Of a DNA stretch of 28,599 nt, positions 1-5,995 are shown piece after piece. Origin of the DNA: a virus. The notes beneath the pieces are model-generated. The model searched no databases. It was given only the letters and a program-made list of their open reading frames with translations, and was not told the origin of the DNA. Each line of letters begins with the position of its first letter. The stretch's first letter is position 1. Where the stretch lies: positions 1 through 28,599 of IMG/VR virus record IMGVR_UViG_3300021962_000494; one strand, 5' to 3'. The translations under genes were made by a program, and so were the position numbers.

Positions 1-408
1 ACCCTGCTGCATCCACTTCGGCAAGTTTTCATAAGCAAGTTGTAATCTTCCCAGAAGATCTCTAGCAGTAGATGCTTTGTTGGCTAGAATAGCTATATTA
101 ACATTGTCATTGAAAACAGCATAATGTAACAAATATGAAACACAAGTTGTTGATTTACCCGTCTGACGGGGCATCTTACAAATATTAAATCTGTTCTTAT
201 GGAAATTTTCAATCAGTTTCTCTTGAAATGGATACATCTCAAAAGGAACTAGACCGTGATCAAGAGATACAATCTTGACATAATTTCTAGCAAAATATAC
301 GGGATCTTCCTTACACTTTAAGAACTCAATAATTTGTTCTTCTGTAAATTCAATCTGTGTATTTGCTTTTTTTAGATTAGGATTACCTAAGTAAATGTTG
401 TCAGACAT
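1..408 (-). CDS. 17: Terminase large subunit gp17, N-terminal part (partial, cut by window edge)
   Basis: This is the DNA-packaging motor ATPase/nuclease of T4-like phages, acting at the portal vertex with gp16. Only the first 136 codons are present; the C-terminal part and the nuclease domain lie beyond position 1. I translated it by hand from the ATG at 406-408; it begins MSDNIYLGNPNL. A region DPVYFARNYVKIVSLDHG leads into FEMYPFQEKL and then the Walker A motif MPRQTGKS (about residues 79-86), followed by an adenine-binding/helicase-like stretch AILANKASTARDLLG. These match the N-terminal ATPase domain of the gp17 family. An AAGGAG ribosome-binding site lies 7 nt before the ATG and overlaps the stop of the preceding gene, so the start is well supported. 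It is last in the visible minus-strand series; no separate late promoter was seen directly before it. Confidence 0.95.
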   Translation of the reverse strand, partial: MSDNIYLGNPNLKKANTQIEFTEEQIIEFLKCKEDPVYFARNYVKIVSLDHGLVPFEMYPFQEKLIENFHKNRFNICKMPRQTGKSTTCVSYLLHYAVFNDNVNIAILANKASTARDLLGRLQLAYENLPKWMQQG

Positions 409-415
409 AATAAAA

Positions 416-421
416 CTCCTT
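416..421 (-). promoter_or_regulatory. Strong ribosome-binding site for gp17
   Basis: AAGGAG on the minus strand with a 7-nt spacer to the ATG at 408. It overlaps the TAA stop of the 515-aa gene. It is the clearest Shine-Dalgarno sequence in the window; most other starts here have weak ones, so gp17 may rely less on translational coupling. Confidence 0.8.
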
Positions 422-1967
422 AATCTTCTATAAATGTAATTCCAGAATCAACTCTTGATAAATTGTTTGAGGAAGAAATTGCCATTGTTAATATAGTCTT
501 TGGTGGAATTACAATTCTTAAATCAGTTACATCTATAGTTTGTGGAGAACCTGTTGCAACTGAAAAAACTGCAATCGGTGTTCCAGAAACCACTGCATCA
601 GTTGTTGAATATGATGATGCATCTGATAAAGGAGTGAAATTCAACTTGGATGTTGTTGTTGGATTTAAGTAAAGATAAACCAAACAAGGAGCAGATGCAG
701 CGGCGACTGCACCTATTGCAATCTTATTGATAATAAGTTCTCTTGTATTAATTTTATTATTGGATATTAAATTTGCTTTGACTGACAATACATGTGTTAT
801 TGTGTTTGCAGTTATATTATCAGTTCTAGAACTATATGCTGCGATTGGATAATTTGTTGGATTAATTAGTCCTTCAATGGCACCTAACATTGATGCACCA
901 GAAACCGTCACACCAGTTCCAGTATTTCCACTTAACTCTGCAGCAACATATCCAATCTTCAGTGATGGGTTATCCAAGTGAACATCAGTGTTTCTATTAC
1001 TATAATGTTCGTGATGGAAGAAAATCATATCTCCATTCAGAGGATTTTCTATCGCATAACGCATTTCACCTGCACCCAACCATCTATAATTAATCTGATA
1101 TACATTTAATTTTTGTGGATTGAGTGTAACGCCAGATGGGTTCGTAGTTCCACCCACACCAGTTAAGTTATCAATATTCCAATCATTTTGATAAGTCCAA
1201 TGTTCTGTTTGAGTAACACCAGATTGTGCGGTTGCTGCTGTTGCTACAAGAGTTCCAGAACTTGTAATTGAAAATGTTCCTGTCTTTGGTCCTAAACTAT
1301 TAGATAAAAATAGAATTTTACTATCCTCATAATCAACATTCCAACCACTAAAAGAACTTGTTCCTATTGAAGTTGCATTTTGTGTGGTTGTACCTGATGG
1401 AATTGTAATTGTTGTAGCAGTTCCAGCAAGTCTTACTGTAATTGTTTCATTTCCAGTTGCAGCATTTGTAATAGTAAATCTATGAATATGTGCTTTTCCA
1501 CCATTCTCACGAAGAACTCCAAATTGACCATTAGTATTAAACCCAACTGTTAGAGATTGTTCTTGAGTGAAGAATCCTGCTCTTTGAGTATAACCAGTTC
1601 TACCTTCATCAAACTGTGCAGTAAATCTTGCAAGAGCACCTTGACCTGGACGATACCTTACAACTCTCTTAGAACGAATGACTCCATATCCATAAGCACC
1701 AGTTCCTGATTTTACAGTCATCAAAGTGTTTGATGTTGTAATACCTGTTCCAAAAGTATAGGTCTCAAACTTGTTTGAGTTTAATCCATATAATCCATCT
1801 AATTGGAGAACAGGAGTTACTGGAATACTAATTTGTTCACCAAAAGCACTTCTAAAAGTTGCACCTTCATTTAATATTGTTCCGTACTGATCAGCACGAG
1901 CATAAACCTCAAAAAGTGTCCTTTCCTGGTTTAGATAATCCTGTGTATTTCTATTCCATTGTGCCAT
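420..1967 (-). CDS. Conserved phage virion structural protein, 515 aa
   Basis: Probable virion protein of unknown exact role. It begins MAQWNRNTQDYLNQERTLFE and is rich in Gly, Thr, Ser and Asn with few charged residues, as expected for a mainly beta protein. A central block around residues 95-125 contains RSKRVVRYRPGQGALARFTA, and around 258-320 there is EHWTYQNDWNIDNLTG followed by an alternating beta-strand region (NVYQINYRWLGAGEMRYAIE). From memory, this combination occurs in structural or decoration-type proteins of large phages, but I cannot name the Pfam family. It starts 2 nt after the stop of the 104-aa gene and ends immediately before gp17, so it is probably co-transcribed with both. 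No signal peptide or membrane segment is visible. A fibre or head-decoration protein are the main possibilities. Confidence 0.75.
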   Translation of the reverse strand: MAQWNRNTQDYLNQERTLFEVYARADQYGTILNEGATFRSAFGEQISIPVTPVLQLDGLYGLNSNKFETYTFGTGITTSNTLMTVKSGTGAYGYGVIRSKRVVRYRPGQGALARFTAQFDEGRTGYTQRAGFFTQEQSLTVGFNTNGQFGVLRENGGKAHIHRFTITNAATGNETITVRLAGTATTITIPSGTTTQNATSIGTSSFSGWNVDYEDSKILFLSNSLGPKTGTFSITSSGTLVATAATAQSGVTQTEHWTYQNDWNIDNLTGVGGTTNPSGVTLNPQKLNVYQINYRWLGAGEMRYAIENPLNGDMIFFHHEHYSNRNTDVHLDNPSLKIGYVAAELSGNTGTGVTVSGASMLGAIEGLINPTNYPIAAYSSRTDNITANTITHVLSVKANLISNNKINTRELIINKIAIGAVAAASAPCLVYLYLNPTTTSKLNFTPLSDASSYSTTDAVVSGTPIAVFSVATGSPQTIDVTDLRIVIPPKTILTMAISSSNNLSRVDSGITFIED

Positions 1968-1969
1968 AA

Positions 1970-2284
1970 TTAATCAGTCCAAGTTAATCTTTCTGGTTGA
2001 TATCTCTGCGAACTCTTAATTTTTAAAGAACTTGTTGTTTGTGGATAAATGTTATGAACAATCGCTCCTGGATATTCATCTTGGAGTTGCTCAGCAAGCT
2101 CATTTTTATTCATCATTTTGCCTTCAACTTCCATACGATATAATTTTCCTTGCCAAACTACATCAGCTAAAAAAGATTCTCCAACTGGTTCTGATTGTGA
2201 TTCAGAACTATTGATATAGAGATTTCCATTGAAATCTCCTGCAATATTGATGCTTTCTGTTAAAAAGTCTTTGAATGATTTCAT
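1970..2284 (-). CDS. Small candidate internal head protein with capsid-targeting-like N-terminus, 104 aa
   Basis: The first residues MKSFKDFLTES closely follow the capsid-targeting sequence of T4 internal proteins (as I recall, MKTYQEFIAEA in IPIII), with the L/I-x-E cleavage site of prohead protease gp21 at residues 8-10. The inference is that it is packed into the prohead and loses its first 10 residues on maturation. The remainder contains GDFNGNLYIN, a conserved-looking VVWQGKLYRMEV strand pair and a short helical part (NKNELAEQLQDEY); no enzyme motif is visible. The start codon overlaps the TAA stop of the HNH gene by one base (TAATG). A perfect TATAAATA late promoter lies 44-51 bases upstream inside the HNH gene. 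Similar small ORFs occur in T4-like cyanophages. The head location is inference only. Confidence 0.75.
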   Translation of the reverse strand: MKSFKDFLTESINIAGDFNGNLYINSSESQSEPVGESFLADVVWQGKLYRMEVEGKMMNKNELAEQLQDEYPGAIVHNIYPQTTSSLKIKSSQRYQPERLTWTD

Positions 2285-2288
2285 TACT
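2279..2288. repeat. 10-bp direct repeat, copy 1 (pairs with 2700-2709)
   Basis: TTTCATTACT on the plus strand, AGTAATGAAA on the minus strand. This copy covers the start codon of the 104-aa gene; the second copy precedes the HNH gene. The pair brackets the HNH gene and could be an insertion scar, though TAATGAAA is a plausible chance match in an AT-rich genome with TAATG gene junctions. Confidence 0.55.
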
Positions 2289-2694
2289 TATCTCTTTCTC
2301 TTAAATACTCTATTGCTGCCTGTAAAGTATTTATATTATCCTTAAAATTTCCTAATCCTCTATTACAATGATTACATAACATACCTCTAAATTTTCCACT
2401 TTCGTGATTGTGGTCCATAACTAGTGCATAAATTTTTCCTAAATGTTTATTATTCCTAGACCCTGCAAATTCATTACCACCACAAATATCACATTTTTCT
2501 TGTTTTTTTAATTCTTTAACTTCATTATCAGAAAGTTGTCCTCTAAATTTTCCTCTGCATATTTCTGCCCTATAAGTTGCCCTACATTTTCTACACCAAC
2601 TATCCAAACCATCTTTACATTTATTATGTGGGGGAAAATTTACAGTATCTCTAGACTTTTCTTCTTTACATCTAGTGCAAATTTTAGTATTCAT
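2284..2694 (-). CDS. Endonuclease VII-like HNH nuclease, 136 aa
   Basis: A His-Me finger nuclease of the recombination endonuclease VII family (T4 gp49 relatives), which includes Holliday-junction resolvases and free-standing homing-type endonucleases. The C-terminal domain (residues 66-132) has CDIC at 68-71, the catalytic DHNH at 94-97, CNHC at 107-110 directly followed by N111, and the family signature RGMLCNHCNRGLG. The N-terminus adds a second zinc pair, C6/C9 and C34/C37. It sits between virion genes where T4 has no such gene, and is flanked by a short direct repeat, so a mobile or homing origin is likely. Its start and ribosome-binding site are buried in a perfect 20-bp inverted repeat with a late promoter in the loop. 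The start is the only ATG in frame near the 5' end; the AAAAAGG is unusually close (1 nt) to it. Role as resolvase versus homing nuclease is undecided. Confidence 0.9.
   Translation of the reverse strand: MNTKICTRCKEEKSRDTVNFPPHNKCKDGLDSWCRKCRATYRAEICRGKFRGQLSDNEVKELKKQEKCDICGGNEFAGSRNNKHLGKIYALVMDHNHESGKFRGMLCNHCNRGLGNFKDNINTLQAAIEYLRERDK
2328..2335 (-). promoter_or_regulatory. T4-type late promoter inside the HNH gene, driving the 104-aa gene
   Basis: Minus strand TATAAATA, an exact match to the T4 late-promoter consensus. It lies within the codons for Asn-Ile-Asn-Thr near the end of the HNH gene. Transcription would begin about 2320-2323, giving a short leader before the ATG at 2284. It would supply the 104-aa, 515-aa and gp17 genes independently of the HNH gene. 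Confidence 0.65.
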
Positions 2695-2699
2695 ACCTT

Positions 2700-2709
2700 T
2701 TTCATTACT
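2700..2709. repeat. 10-bp direct repeat, copy 2 (pairs with 2279-2288)
   Basis: Same TTTCATTACT sequence (plus strand) as at 2279-2288. This copy lies in the downstream arm of the hairpin and contains the ATG of a four-codon reading frame that ends on the HNH start. Confidence 0.55.
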
Positions 2710-2716
2710 CTATAAT

Positions 2717-2724
2717 TATTTATG
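2717..2724 (-). promoter_or_regulatory. Late promoter (CATAAATA) in the hairpin loop, driving the HNH gene
   Basis: Minus strand CATAAATA, matching the NATAAATA form of T4-like late promoters. By analogy with T4, transcription would begin 5-7 nt downstream, around 2710-2712, just before the downstream arm. The resulting mRNA has a leader of about 17 nt that contains the ribosome-binding site but not the pairing arm. Confidence 0.65.
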
Positions 2725-2742
2725 TAATGAAAAAGGTATGAA

Positions 2743-4758
2743 TTAACACTTCCATCTTCTTCTTGCTTTACAAATAGGTTTATCTGGTGTTTTTGAGCAG
2801 TCTATATTGTGCATATCTTGCTGTCCTTTAGAACGTCTGCAATAATTAGCACGACGCTTTGCTCTTTTACCACTTGGATTCTTTTCAGTTACTGCAGTTT
2901 GAAGTTTTGAATCTGGATTTTCGCGACGATAAGCATCAACTGCTGCTTGACTCAAACCATCAGTTTTATCTTGACGATTGACTTTTTGCCAATCTTCTGT
3001 AAGTTCTTCTCTCCAGTTAGAATATTGTTCTTTTTGTTGCTTCTTAGGACCAGTCAATAAACCATAAATACCACCCGCAATTGCTAGTGGAACTGCAACT
3101 TTAGGGTTCTTTACTTTTGATAATGTTTTTAAAAATGATGGTTTTGTTGCAATTTTTGCTGCTCTTTTTGCTTGTGCTGCTGCTACATTTTGCGATCCTT
3201 GTCTACGAGCTGCAGACATGCGATCATAAACTGCTTGTGCTCTAGGATCTCTAAGATTTTGTCCTTTGTTCCATGTTGCTGGTGATTTAGGTACATTAGG
3301 CAATTGAGATCCAGAACCTACTGGTTTTGGTGTTGCTGATGTTGCTTTTTTTCTCATTGCATCAATTTTTTCTGCAGCGCCAGGATTTGATTTTTTAAGA
3401 TTTTCAATTTGATCTGGAGTCATATTTTTTAATTTATCTTCCCACTTTTCCGAGATAATTAATTCATCTCTCCAGTTAGAATATTCTTCATTTTTAACGC
3501 AATTTGGAACTAACTTTTTACCTTTCTTTTTCATTCCTTGTTGCTCATATCCATCCCAACACTTTTCGCCAATAAGTGTACTGCCAATTCCTTTGCTTGG
3601 TTTTAATGGTTCTGGTTTGATAATATCAATAAAATCTACATAATTATTTCCATCAACATCTTCAATAGATACATTTTCAGTCTTCATTTCACCACTATCT
3701 ACATAGTCTGCTGCACTGTCTAGATAATCTGCTGCCTTTGTAATTTTTGATTGAACCCAAGCTTCAATATTTCCTTCACCCTTCAGTTTTTTCTTTAATC
3801 TTTTCGCCGCAGAGATAATTGTGGAAATTTCTGAGCGGGCCATTGAATGCTCGTGATCATAAGACTCTGGAAAATTTCCTGGATGTGGCATTGTTATATT
3901 AAAATCTTTTTTAGAACTAATTATCTCTGCCGGTAAAGAAAACATATCCCAGTATCTTTCTCCATATCTACATTCATTTCTTTTTTCAAGTTTATTGCAC
4001 TTTGGACAAAATCTATCTGCCCTTTCGCGAATTGGAGTATCCCAATCATAATTAAGAGCACTTACACTTTCAGTCTTTGTTCCCCAATTTGCAGCACCTT
4101 TTTGGCGACACTTAACTAGTGCTCCAGAAGCGTATGCACTTGGCCAAACATCATACCTAGCCTTTACTTTACGGTAACAAGCATCTTTTTTACCACTACC
4201 TTTTCCAGGTCTATCTTTTACCTCTTGCAAATCTAATTCTTCTTTCATGTTTTTCTTTGGTTTATCGGTAGGCACGTATGTTGGTTTTGTGGCACCAGTT
4301 TTTTGCTGCTGGCCAGGATCTGCTGCTTTCTTCCTTCTCGCCGCAGATAATCTTTCAGTCTTAGTCATACTTGCTCTTTTTTCCGAAGAAACACACTTAG
4401 GAACTCCCTCACCAGGTTCATCGCTGGCACATGTTCCACCAGTTACCACATTTACCCAACCAGGTTTTCCATCCTTTGATTTGGATTTACCAAACCAAGC
4501 ACGAAGACCTTCTTCTTTTATATCCTTAAATTTTTTGTGATGCTTTTTGGCATCCGCTTCCATTTTCTTTAAGCGAGTATAATAATCTGGAATTTCGTCC
4601 AAGTGTTGAAGAGCAATGTCAGCGGCAAGATCTTTATCTTTAGTGTGCTCGTGCTCAATAGGAATTCCCATTTCAAGTTGATTTTTTACAAAAGAAACTT
4701 CAAGGCGATGTTTCTTTGCAATCTGTTCAACAGTTTTATGGGATTTTATTCTATGCAC
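2743..4758 (-). CDS. Modular phage protein with DUF5661-like N-terminus, candidate head-internal protein, 671 aa
   Basis: A Lys-rich protein built from short conserved phage modules. Residues 1-75 resemble DUF5661 (HKTVEQIAKKH ... GIPIEHEHTKD ... LDEIPDYYTRLKKME). Residues 84-165 hold a LRAWFGKSK/GWVNVVTGGTC module. Residues 190-217 contain DACYRKVKARYDVWPSAYASG. A cysteine cluster (CPKC, NEC) lies at 251-263. Residues 300-348 contain DHEHSMARSE and WVQSKITKAADYLDSAADY. Residues 390-411 carry CWDGYEQQGMKKKGKK. A hydrophobic GXXG-like stretch (553-570) precedes the C-terminal GLSQAAVDAYRRENP ... RRWKC module. YSNWR(D/E)EL occurs twice, at about 416 and 579. It starts with GTG at 4756-4758; an in-frame stop lies 30 nt upstream and no ATG intervenes. 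A near-consensus TCTAAATA lies 25-32 nt before it. The enzymatic role is unknown; prohead cargo is an inference from YSNWREELTE-type L-x-E sites. Confidence 0.85.
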   Translation of the reverse strand: MHRIKSHKTVEQIAKKHRLEVSFVKNQLEMGIPIEHEHTKDKDLAADIALQHLDEIPDYYTRLKKMEADAKKHHKKFKDIKEEGLRAWFGKSKSKDGKPGWVNVVTGGTCASDEPGEGVPKCVSSEKRASMTKTERLSAARRKKAADPGQQQKTGATKPTYVPTDKPKKNMKEELDLQEVKDRPGKGSGKKDACYRKVKARYDVWPSAYASGALVKCRQKGAANWGTKTESVSALNYDWDTPIRERADRFCPKCNKLEKRNECRYGERYWDMFSLPAEIISSKKDFNITMPHPGNFPESYDHEHSMARSEISTIISAAKRLKKKLKGEGNIEAWVQSKITKAADYLDSAADYVDSGEMKTENVSIEDVDGNNYVDFIDIIKPEPLKPSKGIGSTLIGEKCWDGYEQQGMKKKGKKLVPNCVKNEEYSNWRDELIISEKWEDKLKNMTPDQIENLKKSNPGAAEKIDAMRKKATSATPKPVGSGSQLPNVPKSPATWNKGQNLRDPRAQAVYDRMSAARRQGSQNVAAAQAKRAAKIATKPSFLKTLSKVKNPKVAVPLAIAGGIYGLLTGPKKQQKEQYSNWREELTEDWQKVNRQDKTDGLSQAAVDAYRRENPDSKLQTAVTEKNPSGKRAKRRANYCRRSKGQQDMHNIDCSKTPDKPICKARRRWKC

Positions 4759-4771
4759 TTTAACGAAAGTA

Positions 4772-5185
4772 TTATTCCTTATTATTTAGAAAACCTTGTT
4801 TGAGAAGTTTTGATAACTCTGAAGTTGATCCAACAAAAACTGCATTATTTGTGACATTATTAGTTGTTTTTGTTGTTTCCTCTTCAACATCTTTTAATTT
4901 CTTTTGAAGATCGATTAGTTTATCAGTAACATCTCCCACATTTTTAATCAATTGTCCAGCAACTTCATATGCTCTTGGGCTCCCTCCTTCACCCGCAAGT
5001 TCCATAATTCCATTAATTGCTTCTTGTCCTTTTTCAATTAATGAGTATAAGTTTGCTCTTGTATATTCATAGTCTTTTTTAATGTCTCCTTCCGAAACAC
5101 TCTCAACCTTTATTGGTGAGATAGGAACATCTACTTCAACAATATCAGCATTTTTAACCAATTTAGTATCATTATCTTCAGTCAT
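4772..5185 (-). CDS. 16: Terminase small subunit gp16
   Basis: DNA-recognition/regulatory subunit of the packaging motor, partner of gp17. It is 137 aa, compared with about 164 in T4. The core, about residues 38-105, contains DYEYTRANLYSLIEKGQEAINGI and then RAYEVAGQLIKNVGDVTDKLIDLQKKL, the two-helix coiled-coil region typical of T4-like gp16; the C-terminus (TNNAVFVGSTSELSKLLKQG) is also typical. The N-terminus is acidic and variable. It begins 12 nt after the gp15 stop. No good Shine-Dalgarno is visible before the ATG, so it may depend on coupling to gp15. gp17 does not follow directly as in T4: four genes intervene. Confidence 0.92.
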   Translation of the reverse strand: MTEDNDTKLVKNADIVEVDVPISPIKVESVSEGDIKKDYEYTRANLYSLIEKGQEAINGIMELAGEGGSPRAYEVAGQLIKNVGDVTDKLIDLQKKLKDVEEETTKTTNNVTNNAVFVGSTSELSKLLKQGFLNNKE

Positions 5186-5197
5186 AATTTATAAAAA

Positions 5198-5995
5198 TTA
5201 AATATCTGTTTGTTGAGTTGGACTATATGTTTTGGAGTCATCAAACGAAGTCCACTCCTCATTAAATCCAAAATCATCTCCAGGATTTGCATCAATAGGA
5301 TCCGGAACAACAGTGTATCTCATTTCACGTTTAGCATTTACTGTATCAGTGTTTGTATAAAGATCAACCTGTACCTTACGAATAAGACCCTCAGTCGTCT
5401 CTGCAACGGGACCAAAGAGATATGTTTTTGCGGTAAATTGTAATGTGTAAATTAATGCTCTTCTTGTTGAAAAATCTCCCTCATAATCATCTTGAAATGA
5501 GATATTATTTAATGTTATTGGAACATCTCTTTTTTCACCTATGGAGTCCAATAAATCAATGGATAAATTGAAAGATGGTTGGAAGAATGGCAAAATTTGC
5601 TCTACTATTTGCAAAGCATCTTCATTTAACTTTGATAGTATATTGAGCTCAAACCCAATATTATATGGAACAGGTAAATAAACCTTTTTCAAGTTTTCTC
5701 CATCAGATGCTTTGAATGACTGAGTTATGTTTGCTTTTCTACTCGGATCATATTGAATTGAATTCATTTCAAAAGACATTCTGGGTAAAATAATCTGAAT
5801 TGGTTTGTTTAGATTTGGTTGTTGTTGAATTCTTGCTAAAAACTTTTGAGTCGGACCATATCCTAAAGGAACTTTAATTTGACTAATGCTGTTATTACTT
5901 TCATCTTTATGTGAAATATAAATTTCATTAAACAAAGTGCCAAAAGCAACTATAGTTCTTTTAATAATTTCGTGATAAAAATAAGTTCCTAGCAT
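5198..5995 (-). CDS. 15: Tail completion/sheath stabiliser protein gp15
   Basis: gp15 forms the hexameric ring capping the tail tube and sheath and joining it to the neck. At 265 aa it is close to T4 gp15 (272). Diagnostic segments are the N-terminal MLGTYFYHEIIKRTIVAFGTLFN, then IILPRMSFEM, the strongly conserved ALQIVEQILPFFQPSFN (about residues 127-143) and the later EGLIRKVQVDLYTNT. The C-terminal tail (after about 235) is acidic and probably flexible. Its ATG overlaps the TAA of gp14 by one base (TAATG), implying translational coupling. It is part of an uninterrupted 13-14-15-16 series. Confidence 0.95.
   Translation of the reverse strand: MLGTYFYHEIIKRTIVAFGTLFNEIYISHKDESNNSISQIKVPLGYGPTQKFLARIQQQPNLNKPIQIILPRMSFEMNSIQYDPSRKANITQSFKASDGENLKKVYLPVPYNIGFELNILSKLNEDALQIVEQILPFFQPSFNLSIDLLDSIGEKRDVPITLNNISFQDDYEGDFSTRRALIYTLQFTAKTYLFGPVAETTEGLIRKVQVDLYTNTDTVNAKREMRYTVVPDPIDANPGDDFGFNEEWTSFDDSKTYSPTQQTDI

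Larger units (their letters stand above)
2689..2743 (-). promoter_or_regulatory. Perfect inverted repeat sequestering the HNH start, with late promoter in its loop
   Basis: Arms 2689-2708 and 2724-2743 are 20-bp perfect inverted complements; the loop is 15 nt (2709-2723). The upstream arm starts in the last base of the 671-aa gene's TAA stop. The downstream arm contains AAAAAGG and the ATG of the HNH gene. Read-through RNA from upstream would fold and hide both. RNA begun from the loop promoter lacks the upstream arm and cannot fold this way. There is no U-tract after the stem, so an intrinsic terminator is unlikely. Confidence 0.8.

Noticed and set aside
2689-2743. Inverted repeat as an intrinsic terminator of the 671-aa gene
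   Set aside because: The stem is AT-rich, has a 15-nt loop and no U-tract follows on the minus strand; the promoter in the loop and the RBS in the arm fit a translational switch better.
5187-5194. TATAAATT (minus strand) before gp16 as a late promoter
   Set aside because: It lies within 2-9 nt of the gp16 ATG, so transcription would start inside the gene, and the last base departs from the consensus.
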